Source: Haematobia irritans (taxonomy: Eukaryota > Arthropoda > Insecta > Diptera > Muscidae). From it: 64,000 nt of DNA. The position numbers and the translations under genes were made by a program. This document shows positions 10,396-22,334 of this stretch, piece by piece (within the stretch, counting starts at the first letter, position 1; each line of letters begins with the position of its first letter). The notes beneath the pieces are model-generated. The model did not search any database. It was given only the letters and a program-made list of their open reading frames with translations, and was not told the DNA's origin. The stretch covers positions 149,042,473 to 149,106,472 of the forward strand of contig NC_134399.1 of NCBI RefSeq assembly GCF_050003625.1, in the 5' to 3' direction.

Positions 10396-11045
10396 ACGAA
10401 CCGATATGAACTTTTGCGCCGTAACTAGAGGGCAAGAATTTAAATATGGTATCGACCAAACGATATCGACCAATTTTGTGTGAAGGGTTATATAACTATA
10501 GACCGATATGGACCAAGTTTGGCATGATTGTTAGCGGCCACACACTAGCACAATGTACCACATTTCAACCGATTCGAATCAATGTTGATCCTCCAAGGGG
10601 CTCCGGAGGTCAAATCTGGCGATCGGTTTATATGGGGGCTGTATACACGCACAGAAAAAACATGTTTGGACATGGTTGCCGCATCCATTTAATGCTTATC
10701 TAGAGTATGTAATTGTCGCAACGAACCGATATGAACTTTTGCGCCGTAACTAGAGGGCAAGAATTTAAATATGGTATCGACCAAACGATATCGACCAATT
10801 TTGTGTGAAGGGTTATATAACTATAGACCGATATGGACCAAGTTTGGCATGATTGTTAGCGGCCACACACTAGCACAATGTACCAAATTTCAACCGATTC
10901 GAATCAATGTTGATCCTCCAAGGGGCTCCGGAGGTCAAATCTGGCGATCGGTTTATACGGGGGCTGTATACACGCACAGAAAAAACATGTTTGGACATGG
11001 TTGCCGCATCCATTTAATGCTTATCTAGAGTATGTAATTGTCGCG
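10396..11045. repeat. 325-bp direct tandem duplication
   Basis: 10396-10720 and 10721-11045 are almost identical. Each holds Helentron sequence followed by the left end of MITE2, so the duplication happened after the MITE inserted. Confidence 0.85.
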
Positions 11046-11725
11046 AAAACCACGTATTTTGTCTTTGTAAAAATAATTTTCGAACGGATGCTGGCAATAA
11101 GCATTTAAATGGTTCTCAAATGCAGCAAACATGTTCTATTATTTAAATGATAGAATTTGATACCATTAAATGGTAGCGAAAATCATGTACCTGACCATTC
11201 AATTTTTTTACTTTCTTGCAGAGAAAAAAGTATTTCTATAGGTTACGTATAGACATGCCGAGAATCATTAAATGACCAAAAAGGCCATGTGCATTGTTTT
11301 CGTGACCATTTAATTGTTTTTTTTTTTTATAAAAACATTGACCAGGTACACATTTACAAAAAAAAAAAAAAAAAAAAAAAAAACAATAAATAAAGTTAAT
11401 TTTGTGTTTTCTTTTCTCAAGTGGCGTCTTTTTTTCGACGACGAATAAAGTTTTTTAGGTTGTGTTCTTTTAACTGAAAGAAACCCATTTTTGATGAATA
11501 CCATAACATTTTAGATGGTGATCATTGTCTTTTGATTCAAACAAAATTCTTTTTATTAATATAATAACATTGTAGATGAGGAAAACTTTATTTACCTTAG
11601 AACCATATTCACTGTGCCAACATGGTTGCAGGTGAAAATATTACATGGTCGCCGCAAATATAGTTCCTATCATATTATTTTTCTCTTCGAATATGATTGT
11701 GGCAATCATGTTTCTTCTCTGCGTG
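10971..11725 (+). mobile_element. MITE2, full copy
   Basis: The inverted ends are CACGCACAGAAAAAACATG and, reversed, CACGCAGAGAAGAAACATG, with TA on both sides (10969-10970 and 11726-11727). It interrupts the Helentron between gggggctgta and tttttatggacc. The interior includes a 26-A run near 11357. A shorter copy of the family is at 18220-18463. Confidence 0.75.
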
Positions 11726-12050
11726 TATTTTTATGGACCAATATGGATAAAATATTGCATGGTTATTAGGGACAATATATCAACACCACGTACCAAATTT
11801 CAACCATATCGGATGAATTTTGCTCCTTCAAGAGGCTCCGGAGGTCCAATCTAGGGATAAGTTTATATGGGGGCTATATGGACCAATGTGGATTTTTGCA
11901 TGATTGTTAGAGACCATATACTAACATCACCAGAATTTCACCACGACCCAGAATATATATACTTTATGGGGTTTTATAGCAATATTTCGATGTGTTACAA
12001 ACGGAATGACAAAGTTAATATAGCCCCCATCCTATGGTAGAGGGTATAAA

Positions 12051-13324
12051 TATAAACAATTTAATAAATTCATTAATGAAAAATCGCGCAATTTTTTTCG
12101 AAAATATCTTTTGCTTTCATTTCTTTCCACTAACAAAAGTATACAAGTTCGGCAAATAAGATCTCGAAAGGATTGTAATTTTAACTAGAAAATTTGTTCG
12201 TAGAACTATGTGGTCGACTTTTAAAAGATTTATATTGACAGAAAACAATAGTATATTGTTTTACCATTTTAAAGGATTTTTCTGCTGTATCTTCCATATT
12301 CCCCACTTCCGTAGAATCACTATATGCAACCAAACAGTTTCCGTAAAACACAACGATTCAATTGTATAGTGGCAACTCTGATCATATGAAAACGAATTCT
12401 CAATTCATAATGGCTAAGAGAGAATGATTTCAAAACAACAACAAAAATCTCTCTCAGTATCTCTCATTTGTATGGATTTTATGGCCAGTGGCGTATTGAC
12501 GCTGTTTTCAAACATCGCATCACCACTATACACAATGGTTGCAGGTACTTGACAGATAATTTAGTTGCCAGATTTATGTTTAGGTATGTATGTATGTATG
12601 TCTCTACGAATTCAAATGTTCGATAGACCATATTCTTAGTAATTATTTTTTTTATTATGGTTGTGTTTAGTGTTATATTTAAAGCGTATTATTTAATTGC
12701 TCAGTGCAAGAAGTGCGCCAATTTTGTAAACGTGCCAATATTTATTTTTAAACGATTAGAAAAAAGTTGGCACGCACTTCTTAGGTAGGTTTTTGTTTTA
12801 TTTTGATACAATTTCAGATGAAATTAGAAAGCATAAAAACATCTAACTAAAGACATTAGCATGTGAATAAATACACAATGATTTTAGCTTTCTTAGTGGT
12901 ACTTAATGCCGCAAGGCATTAACGTTGTCGCATCGTACACTAGCTCTTCAGCTAGGGTGCAATAATGTAAATGTCATGTGACTACGAGAGCACGGGTGTG
13001 ACTATAATCATCGAATGTGAAATCAGCCAAAAAGACCTCCGTTTACTGACGGCTGGGGCTGCACACGTTCGTTGGCAATTGCACTCAAGGATGTTTCAAA
13101 TGAGACAATAAGTTCATTTGAAAATTAGTTTTCACATTTAGAATAGATGTACCTGGCGTGAATTAATAGTAAATATTATGCAAATCGTACTATATATTAC
13201 TTTGATACACTCGTCTAAGGGTGACGATGTTATGGGCCATTGGATAGTCAATGCTCAAATCTGAAAATTTAATTAATAATTGTCTAATAGCCTTATAATC
13301 AGTTTCAGTTATGAAATTATTAAT
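12051..13324. other. Intergenic sequence
   Basis: Mostly AT-rich. A (TATG)n tract lies at 12585-12600. 12900-13110 is less AT-rich and contains small hairpins (tgccgcaaggca, ctagctcttcagctag). I recognise no gene in it. Confidence 0.4.
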
Positions 13325-13420
13325 AATAAATTTGACAAACATTATTTTCCTCTTTTGGTTAAGCTACACTTGTAGTTTAGTCAATGTATGGTTTTAAGCT
13401 GCAATAAAAAACAACAACAA
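13325..13420 (+). repeat. Penelope-like repeat, 3' fragment without ribozyme
   Basis: Matches the 3' 95 bp of the copies at 14249, 19858 and 25155: aaatttgacaaacatt, ggttaagctacacttgtag, and the tail gcaataaaaaacaacaacaa. The 5' part with the hammerhead is absent. Confidence 0.65.
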
Positions 13421-13450
13421 TGTTTAATGAACAAAACCAACAATAACGAA

Positions 13451-13793
13451 GGTTAGGTTAGGTTATGTGGCAGCCCGATGTATCAGGCTCACTTAGACTA
13501 TTCAGTCCATTGTGATACCACAGTGGTGAACTTCTCTCTTATCACAGAGTGCTGCCCGATTCCATGTTAAGCTCAATGACAAGGGACCTCCTTTCTATAG
13601 CCGAGTCCGAACGGCGTTCCACATTCCAGTGAAACCACTTAGAGAAGCTTTGAAACCCTCAGAAATGTCACCAGCATTACTGAGGTGGGATAATCCACCG
13701 CTGAAAAATTTTTGGTGTTCGGTCGTAGCAGGAATCGAACCCACGACCTTGTGTATGCAAGGCGGGCATGCTAACCATTGCACCACGGTGCCA
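13451..13793 (-). repeat. tRNA-derived SINE-1, near full length
   Basis: Reverse of 4678-5016, from ggttaggttaggtt (3' end) to accacggtgcc (5' head). The B box appears as ggaatcgaacc and the A box as ccattgcacca. A second short tRNA-like bit (atggttagcatgcac) abuts at 13793. Confidence 0.8.
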
Positions 13794-14248
13794 TGGTTAG
13801 CATGCACAAGTGTGTGGGGGGATTGGGACAGATGACAGTGGAGAATCAATGTGGTAGATGAAATCCCCTGTATGAGATGAGTGGACTGTATAAGGTTGTG
13901 TGTGTGTGTGTGCTTGGGTTTATTATTTCTCAAAGTAATGAGAAATAATAAACAAAGCGTTTGATGGAGTGAAACCCAACCGGAAAAGGAACAAAAAATA
14001 ACAAGTGGAGGTTTCAGTTTTCAATGTACAAATTAATATGTTTATTGAGAAATTAATTAAGTGATAGAGAAGAGATGTATGTAAAATAGAGAAGAGGGAT
14101 AATGCTCACCGTTGTGTAGTTGAAACAAAAGAATGGAAAAAGAAGAGGAGGCACGCTCAAAATAAACCCAGCCAACTGAATTCAAATCGATGATTTGACA
14201 GTGGCATAGGAAAAGATATATGTTTGTTTTGAATTCATATTGGCATAA
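13794..14248. other. Spacer with a TG microsatellite and a strong hairpin
   Basis: Contains (TG)n at 13896-13912. At 13919-13950 there is a 12-bp perfect inverted repeat, TTATTATTTCTC and GAGAAATAATAA around an 8-base loop. No coding region recognised. Confidence 0.45.
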
Positions 14249-14526
14249 GCCGGCTATCAATGTAAAACCTGTTTTCGGAGGGTTCAAGTGCTGTTTATAG
14301 TTGGGTTTAATAAACTGCCTGAATTTATTCTGATAATTGGTTGATAGTTTTGCTGCAAGTAGAGGATGCTGATGAAGAATGTGGTAATTCCGAAACGTGC
14401 GTCCATCCAACCATCTTGCAGTCTATATAAATAAATTTGACAAACATTCTATTCCTCTTTTGGTTAAGCTACACTTGTAGTTTAGTCAATGTATGGTTTA
14501 AAGCTGCAATAAAAAACAACAACAAT
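14249..14526 (+). mobile_element. Penelope-like repeat with hammerhead ribozyme (copy 2)
   Basis: Runs from ccggctatcaatg through the ribozyme (14364-14408) to the A-rich/(CAA) tail gcaataaaaaacaacaacaa. Three other copies lie in the window. No reverse transcriptase is present. The Penelope-like or retrozyme label rests on the minimal hammerhead, which is typical of those retroelements. Confidence 0.6.
14364..14408 (+). ncRNA. Hammerhead ribozyme, short stem III (one stem II mismatch)
   Basis: Core CTGATGA at 14369-14375. Stem II AGAAT/ATTCC has an A-C mismatch at its base and loop GTGGTA. GAAA follows at 14392-14395. Stem III is ACG/CGT with a TG loop, then C at 14403 is the expected cleavage nucleotide. 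Inner stem I is GGATG/CATCC. An outer CTGCAAG/CTTGCAG stem encloses the fold. The first stem II pair is broken in this copy, so activity may be lower than in the other two. Confidence 0.8.
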
Positions 14527-14664
14527 TATTAAAAATATTCAATACAATTTTAATCTCGTAAAGATAAAAGATTATTTACTGTGTTTTGTCAATGTTTTAA
14601 AAAGTCAAAGAATTCATTTTCAATAAAAAATAATAATTTTACATAAATTACTTGAATAACACTA

Positions 14665-15179
14665 CACTGAAAAAACAGTGAACCCACCAGGAAGAAAACT
14701 TTCGGTTAATTTTAGAAAATTTTTAATATTTTTAGAAAATTTTAACTAAACAGTATTACAAACGCTAGCATCAAGCCGATGTCATAAAAATAAGTAAATT
14801 TTTTTCGACAAATTCAAGAAAATTTATTAGACATAATTAAGTTTTCTCATTTGTTAAAGAAAATTTTGTAGTTTGAAGGAAAAAATTGGAGTTAAAAATT
14901 GCAAGAATGTCTTTAGTGACATACGAAGTTCATGATGAACGCATTTCTAGTAAAATTTACAAATTTAAAGAAATTCTGAACTATTTGTGGAAGACACGAA
15001 TTTAGTTAATCTTTATGTTTCATTTAAGTATATTTTTTTCCTCGGTTTTAGTTAATTTAACTAACGTACACAAAAAAATATTACGGTAAAGGAAACTTTC
15101 TCCAAACATAATAATTCCATGAACTAAAATAAAGTTAAATTGGCTTTAGTGAAATAGAGAGTTCACTTTTTTTTGAGTG
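14665..15179 (+). mobile_element. MITE1, complete
   Basis: 515 bp. The ends are CACTGAAAAAACAGTGAAC and, reversed, CACTCAAAAAAAAGTGAAC, with TA at 14663-14664 and 15180-15181. Full copies also lie at 58342-58847 and 61151-61620. No coding capacity. Confidence 0.85.
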
Positions 15180-15372
15180 TAGAAATGAAAATGTACATTT
15201 GATGAGAGGTGACTTTTCTTATGTATTTTGATCTGCTGAATTCGAAAAAAAATTAAATTTTTTTGGAACAGTTTTTGAGATATCCCGTTATTTTTAGTTT
15301 TTCGCTCTATTTTTACTAAACAAATTATATCTCTGCTTAGAAATGTCCGATTATATCGTTGTGCTTTTATGA

Positions 15373-17210
15373 TTTTTATACCCTCCACCATAGGATGGGG
15401 GTATACTAACTTTGTCATTCCGTTTGTAACACATCGAAATATTGCTATTAAGACCCCATAAAATATATATATTCTGGGTCGTGGTGAAATTCTGAGTCGA
15501 TCTGAGCATGTCCGTCCGTCCGTCTGTTGAAATCACGCTAACTTCCGAACGAAACAAGCTATCGACTTGAAACTTGGCACAAGTAGTTGTTATTGGTGTA
15601 GGTCGGATGGTATTACAAATGGGCCATATGGGTCCACTTTTACGTATAGCCCCCATATAAACGGACCCCCAAATTTGGCTTGCCGATCCTCTAAGATAAG
15701 CAAATTTCATCCGATCCGGCTGAAATTTGGTACATGATGTTGGTATATAATCTCTAACAACCATGCAAAAATTGGTCCACATCGGTCCATAATTATATCT
15801 AGCCCCCATATAAACCCATCCCCATATTTGGCTTTCCGAGCCTCTAAGAGAAGCAAATTTCATCCGATCCGGCTGAAATTTGGTACATGGTGTTGGTATA
15901 TGGTCTCTAACAACCATGCAAAAATTGGTCCACATCGGTCAATAATTATAAATAGCCCCCATATAAACCGATCCCCCGATTTGGTTTTCCGAGCCTCTAA
16001 GAGAAGCAAATTTCATCCGATCCGGCTGAAATTTGGTACATTGTGTTGATATATGGTCTGTAACAACCATGCAAAAATTGGTCCACATCGGTCCATAATT
16101 ATATATAGCCCCTATATAAACCCATCCCCAGATTTGGCTTACGGAGCCTCTAAGAGAAGCAAGTTTCATCCGATCCGGCAGAAATTTGGTACATGGTGTT
16201 AGAATATGGTCTCTAACAACCATGCAAAAATTGGTCCATATCGGTGCATAATTATATATAGCCCCCATATAAACCGATCCCCAGATTTGGTTTGCGGAGC
16301 CTCAAAGAGAAGCAAATTTCATCCGATCCGGCCGAAATTTGGTACATGGTATTGGTATATGGTCTCTAACAACCGTGCAAAAATTGGTCCACATCGGTCA
16401 ATAATTATATATAGCGCCCATATAAACCGATCCCCAGATTTGGGTTGCGGAGCCTCAAAGAGAAGCAAATTTCATCCAATCCGGTTGTAATTTGGAACAT
16501 GGTTTTAGTATATGATTTTTAACAACCGTGCCAGAATTGGTCCATATCGGTCCATAATTATATATAGCCCCCATATAAAACGTTCTCCAGATTTGACCTC
16601 CGGAGCCTCTTGGAGGAGCAAAATTCATCCGATCCGATTCAAGTTAGGAACGTGGTGTTAGTATATGGTCGCTAACAACCATACCAAAATTTGTCCAATC
16701 ACTCAAAAATTGGTCCATATCTGTTCATAATCATGGTTGCCACTAGAGCCAAAAATAATCTACCAAAATTTTATTTCTATAGAAAATTTTGTCAAAATTT
16801 TATTTCTATAGAAAATTTTGTTAAAATTTTATTCGGTTCATAATAAAATTTTCATCATTGTCAACATTTTATTTCTATAGAAAATTTTGTCAAAATTTTA
16901 TTTCTATAGAAAATTTTGTTAAAATTTTATTTCTGTAGAAAATTTTGTCAAAATTTTATGTCTACTTTGTCAAACTGAACTATATACGTATTGGATCGAT
17001 CTTTTTTGATTTAATACATACCACGTTTGGACTTACATACAATTTAGAAGATGGTGTTAGGAGATTTTAAGATACCTTGCCATCGGCAAGCGTTACCGCA
17101 ACTTAAGTAATTCGATTGTGGATGGCAGTGTTTAGAAGAAGTTTCTACGCAATCCATGATGGAGGGTACATAAGCTTCGGCCTGGCCGAACTTACGGCCG
17201 TATATACTTG
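15373..17210 (+). mobile_element. Type-A Helentron (DINE-like), complete
   Basis: The 5' end TTTTTATACCCTCCACCATA is followed by gtaacacatcgaaatattgc, (TA)n, a short (GTCC)n, 153-bp units (15650-16740), 29-bp units (16755-16968) and the 3' hairpin TTCGGCCTGGCCGAA. It ends GTATATACTTG before a T run. This layout (subterminal inverted TACCCTCCACCAT, GTCY microsatellite, internal minisatellite, 3' hairpin) matches DINE-1/mini-me non-autonomous Helentrons of flies. No Rep/helicase is encoded. Long open frames here are read-through of the 153-bp repeats. Confidence 0.85.
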
Positions 17211-17454
17211 TTTTTTTTTTTTTTTAACTCGCTGTTTTCATTGGGAGTCCTAATATGAAAGAAAATTTCGTTTTATAAGGCCAACTTTAAAGGTCAGTAC
17301 TATGTTCGCTTTTCGCGTTGAAATTTTCGCGGTTACTTTATTAAAACAGTTCAATATAAAGCAGATAGATTAACTCAATTGATGCACAGTTTCCTGTTCC
17401 TGTAGATTCCGGCAAGACTTTACAGGAATATGTTTGTTTTCATTTATAATTATG

Positions 17455-17790
17455 ATTATTTAAGGAAAAGTAATCGCGAAAATAAAGTGGGTTTCAACTC
17501 GAAAACCGAACATAGTACACACCTTAAGGCATTAATACTTCTGAAATCTTTAAACTTAATGAAACCGTCTTTAAATTTGTTGACTTTTTGCATCTTGGCT
17601 ACAAATAAAAAAAAAAAAAAAACTTCTTTAAAAATTGGAAATGTTTTCTAACTCTTTATTTTAAAGGCGTTTTTTACTTGAAACATAGGATAACTTCTAC
17701 TTGAAGTCGAGTCTGAAAAGAATAATTTAAGTAGACGCTAAATCTTTTTTAATGGACTTTGATAGCATATGAAGAAGAACACTGAAAAAA
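17455..17790 (-). repeat. MITE4 fragment
   Basis: gacttttagtagac-like and tttgatagcatatgaagaag segments match the copy at 37893-38280. The end aacactgaaaaaa is the CACTGAAAAAA terminus. Confidence 0.5.
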
Positions 17791-17799
17791 AAAACAAGC

Positions 17800-18540
17800 A
17801 AAGGAGTTGCCCCCCTTGCACGAATATGGCCAGTTACCGAATTTGGTTTTCTCCGATGAGAAGCCATTCCAAATTAAGCAGTTTGTGAATAAACAAAATA
17901 ATCGCATTTACTTGCTAAAGAAGAGTCAACTGTAAATATAAACCAGACCTTAACTGTCGCCCATAGTGTGGACCGCCGTAATGCCCATTGGCGGCTACCT
18001 TTCGTATTTATGGACCGTGTGGTCAAAATAAATGCCGAATATTATCGGGGAAATATTTTGTTTATCTGCTCAGGGCATGGATATTCCAACCGAATGGCTT
18101 AAACGGGAGTTTACTTCATTTTTACCGCGCAATGACTACCGAAATCTCCGGATCTCAATCCGTTGGACTTTGCCGCTAAAAATAACAAACTGTCCATCAT
18201 CTCAAGACGGTGTATTCTGCACGCAGAGAAGGAATATGATCGCCCCAACCATGTTCCAAGAGCAAAATGTTAATTTTTCACGGAAAACATATAGAATGTT
18301 TGTCGAAACCATGTTCTTTTCTCTGAAATTATGTATTTGATTTCGGAAAGCATGTTATGTTTGACGAGAAAAGAATATTTTTGCGACAAAAATGCTACAT
18401 GGACGCTGTGAAAAAGTAACATGGTGGTGCTCTTGATTCCTATTCATATTCCTTCTCTGGGTGTGCAAAATTCTGCAGAGCCATTGAAGGCCACACTTCA
18501 TGCCAAAGGTAGCATAATCTAAACTGATTCTAAAATTGGA
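17800..18540 (+). pseudogene. Tc1/mariner transposase remnant interrupted by MITE2
   Basis: Encodes LPNLVFSDEKPFQIKQFVNK (first catalytic Asp block) and later VKINAEYY-type and WSRSPDLNP-like traces with stops and frameshifts. Same family as 4515-5330 and 39160-39460. MITE2 occupies 18220-18463. Confidence 0.65.
18220..18463 (+). mobile_element. MITE2, short copy
   Basis: 244 bp. The ends are CACGCAGAGAAGGAATATGA and, reversed, CACCCAGAGAAGGAATATGA, 19 of 20 matching. TG on both sides could be the target duplication, although the copy at 10971 has TA. Confidence 0.75.
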
Positions 18541-18554
18541 TATTATTTAAGATT

Positions 18555-18640
18555 TTATGGTTTTTGTACCAACACTATAGGATTGTGATTGAGGTATAAT
18601 AAGTTTACCATTTCGTTTGTAACACATCGAAATGTCGATC
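18555..18640 (+). repeat. Decayed Helentron 5' end
   Basis: tttttgtaccaacactatagg and ccatttcgtttgtaacacat align with the start of complete copies (15373 onward). Confidence 0.6.
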
Positions 18641-19375
18641 TGTTATCAGTTCCTCATTTAAATATTAGCCATTGGAGAACTTCTATCTAATATTTAGAAT
18701 GGACAAAGAAATCTGGAAATGAGTTTATTGCAATTAATTCTATATTATTCTAGGCACATAAATCGCCTAGTGTACATGCTATTTCCGACTTTTGTAGCAT
18801 TTCTTGATATTGCAATGAGGTTGCAATATAAAAAAAAATGAAGTGACATCTAAACACCAAAACATGACACATTTTATCATTACACTGCACTATATTTCGA
18901 TTTTTCCGTTCTATTTTCCTCATCTATTTAAGTTGGACAACAAGAAAACAAAACAAACCAAATGATGATGGCTATTAGAAAAAAAACGTAAATATTATTT
19001 GGCCAAGTGCCAGATAATCAATATTTCCTGAGAGCCGTGACTCGGTCAATAATTTTTATTTCCTTTACTGCGTGAGAGTGAATGTTTGTGTAGGATGTAT
19101 GCATTGAACACTCGAATAGTCTTATTCGGCATGCAGTTTTTAGTTTCGGACTATAAACTGAGTGAAATTGTGAAAACAGGGTATGCAAGTTTTTGATAGC
19201 TTAAGAGACGAAATGGCTATTTGCATCGATTGCACAGTTAAAGAATTTTACTTTAAATAAAAAATATTTTTCTTTACTTAAGGAAATTTTGACTTATCTC
19301 AAAGACTTAATGTCTGTTCATGGAATTTTCATTCGCCTCTGGACGAACGAAACGTGAAAAATCACCGTTGATATG
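18641..19375. other. Intergenic, nothing recognised
   Basis: Mixed AT-rich sequence. I see no supported gene or repeat. Confidence 0.4.
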
Positions 19376-19966
19376 CCGTGAACCAGGGATGGAAAATGCA
19401 GTACTATAGTACCATTTTCAATACCTTTTCACCCTGGTCAGTACCGTAGTACCCCCGCGAATGATTTAGTACCTTTTGTGTAGACATTTTTGAGCCGATA
19501 TCAGATTTATGGTACAATAGTTTTGACAAAATATTTTAATATTTTGAGAAAGTCTTTAACAAACTTAGTTGCTTATAGTCTCTTACAAATTTGACAAAAC
19601 AGACAAGTTCGTGCGGCAAGAAAATCTCGATTTTGGAAACGCCATAGAACAATATTTCTTAAATTTGAAGAATGTTTTAGTAGAAAAAACATGTGATACT
19701 ATATTACGCTTCCACACGAACACTTTCTAGATAAGAAGTTATCGATCGCGTACTAAAATAATGCAAAGCATTGCAGTCACGGTCGAAACTTGAGACAAAA
19801 ATAATCTACCAAAACTTGGAGAAAATCTTATCAAATACTACCAAAGTTTTATCAAAGCCGGCTATCATAAACCTATTTTCGGAAGGTTCAAGTGTGGTTC
19901 ACCTTGGGTTTATTGAACTGCCTGAATTTATTCTGATAATTGGTTGATAGTTTTGCTGCAAGTAGA

Positions 19967-20011
19967 GGATGCTGATGAGGAATGTGGTAATTCCGAAACG
20001 TGCGTCCATCC
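19967..20011 (+). ncRNA. Hammerhead ribozyme, intact core
   Basis: GGATG (stem I), CTGATGA, stem II GGAAT/ATTCC with loop GTGGTA, GAAA, stem III ACG-TG-CGT, C20006 as the cleavage nucleotide, then CATCC closing stem I. Every conserved core base is present. The outer CTGCAAG/CTTGCAG helix extends stem I beyond an internal loop that could make the usual tertiary contact with loop II. Confidence 0.87.
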
Positions 20012-20121
20012 AACCATCTTGCAGTCTATAGGGCTTTGCCCAAATAAATTTGACAAACATTATTTTCCTCTGTTGGTTAAGCTACACTTGAAGTATAGTC
20101 AATGCATGGTTTTAAGCTGAA

Positions 20122-22325
20122 ACAAGTATATACGGCCGTAAGTTCGGCCAGGCCGAAGCTTATGTACCCTCCACCATGGATTGCGTAGGAACTTCTACTA
20201 AAGGCTGTCATCCACAATCGAATTACTTGGGTTGCGATAACACTTGCCGATGGCAAGGTATCGTAAAACATTTTAGCACTGTCTTCTAAATTGTAAGTTA
20301 GCCCATACGGGGTATATATTAAACAAAAAAAGGCCGATTAAATACGTATATAATATAGTTTGACAAAATTTTCTATAGAAATAAAATTTTGACAAAATTT
20401 TATATAGAAATAAAATTTTGACAAAATTTTATATAGAAATGAAACCTTGACAAAATTTTCTATAGAAATAAAATTTTGACAAAATTTTCTATAGAAATAA
20501 AAATTTGACAAAATTTTCTATAGAAATAAAAACTTGACAAAATTTTCTATAGAAATAAAATGTTGACAAAATTTTCTATGGAAGTAAAATGTTGACAAAA
20601 CTTTCTATAGCAATACAATTTTGACAAAAATTTCTATAGAAATAAAATGTTGACAAAATTTTGTGTAGAAATGAAATTTTGACAAAATTTTGTATAGAAA
20701 TAAAATGTTGACAACATTTTCTACAGAAATAATTTTTTTACAAAATTTTCTATAGAAATAAAATTTTGACAAACATTTCTATAGAAATAAACTTTTGACA
20801 AAACTTTCTATAGAAATGAAATTTTGACAAAACTTTCTATAGTAATAAAATTTGACAAAATTTTCTATGGAAATAAAGTTTTGGTAGATTACAAAATTTT
20901 CTATAGAAATAAAATTTTGACAAAATTTTCTATGGAAATAAAATTTTGACAAACATTTCTATAGAAATAAACTTTTGACAAAACTTTCTATAGAAATGAA
21001 ATTTTGACAAAACTTTCTATAGTAATAAAATTTGACAAAATTTTCTATCGCAATAAAGTTTTGGTAGATTATTTTTGGCGATATGGACCAATTTTTACAT
21101 GGCTGTTAGAGGCCATATATTGACAAAATGTACCAAATTTCAACCGTATCGGATGACTTGTGCTCCTCCAAGAGGTTCCGGACGTCAAATCTGGGGACGG
21201 TTTATATGGGAACTATATATAATTATGGACCGATATGGACCAATTTTTGCATGGTTGTTAGAGACCATATACTAACACCATGTACCAAATTTCAACTGGA
21301 TCGGATGAATTTTGCTCTTCCAAGAGGCTCCGGAGGTCAAATCTGGGGATCGGTTTATATGGGGGCTATATATAATTATGGACCGATATGGACCAATTTT
21401 TGCATGGTTGTTAAAAACCGTATACTAAGACCACGTACTAAATTTCAACCGGATCGGATGAATTTTGCTTCTCCAGGAGGCTCCGGTGGTCAAATCTGGG
21501 GATCAGTTTATATGGGAGCTATATATAATTATGGACCGATATGGACCAATTTTTGCATGGTTGTTAGAGGCCGTATACTAACATCAGGTACCAAATTTCA
21601 ACCGGATCGGATGAATTTTGCCCCTCCAAAAGTCTGCGGAGGTCAAATCTGGGAATCGGTTTATATGGGGGCTATATATAATTATGGACCGATATGGACC
21701 AATTTTTGCATGGTTGTTAGAGACCATATACTAACATCAGGTACCAAATTTCAATCGGATCGGATGAATTTTGCCCCTCCAAGAGGCTCCGGAGGTCAAA
21801 TCTGCGGATCGGTTTATATGGGGGCTATATATAATTATGGACCGATATGGACCAATTTTTGCATGGTTGTTAGAGACCGTATACTAAGACCACGTACCAA
21901 ATTTGATCCGGATCGGATGAATTTTGCTGCTCCGGGAGGCTCCCCAAGCCAAATTTGGGGATCGGTTTATATGGGGGCTATACGAAAACGTGGTCCGATA
22001 TGGCCCATTTTCAATACCATCCGACCTACATCAATAACAACTACTTGTGCCAAGTTTCAAGTCGATAGCTTGTTTCGTTCGGAAGTTAGCGTGATTTCCA
22101 CAGACGGACGGACAGCCGGACAGACGGACAGACGGACGGACGGACAGACGGACAGACGGACAGACGGACAGACGGACGGACGGACGGACATGCTTAGATC
22201 GACTCAGAATTTCACCACGACCCAGAATATATATACTTTATGGGGTCTTAGAGCAATATTTCGATGTGTTACAAACGGAATGACAAAGTTAATATACCCC
22301 CATCCTATGGTGGAGGGTATAAAAA
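20122..22325 (-). mobile_element. Type-A Helentron (DINE-like), complete
   Basis: 3' hairpin end at 20122 (acaagtatatacggccgtaa), 29-bp array 20355-21065, 153-bp units about 21066-22010, (GACG)/(GACA) microsatellite 22100-22192, (TA)n, and 5' end ctatggtggagggtataaaa at 22325. A plus-strand reading of the 153-bp units stays open for over 400 codons only because the unit length is divisible by three. Closely similar to the copy at 46505-48405. Confidence 0.87.
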
Positions 22326-22334
22326 CAACAACAA

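Larger units (their letters stand above)
9219..12050 (-). mobile_element. Type-A Helentron (DINE-like), carrying two nested elements
   Basis: The 3' end at 9219 (reverse of CTTGTT) is followed by a degraded hairpin and by taccttccaccatggattgcgtagaa. The 5' end at about 12050 reads agcccccatcctatggtagagggtataaa, preceded by cacgacccagaatatatatactttatggggt. Between them are 153-bp-unit relics. A 932-bp DD41D element (9389-10320) and MITE2 (10971-11725) are inserted. The GTCY microsatellite is deleted in this copy. Confidence 0.8.

Noticed and set aside
13451..13466. TTAGG-type telomeric repeat (ggttaggttaggtt)
   Set aside because: It is the 3' tail of SINE-1 (cctaacctaacc in the forward copy), too short, and higher flies do not use TTAGG telomeres.
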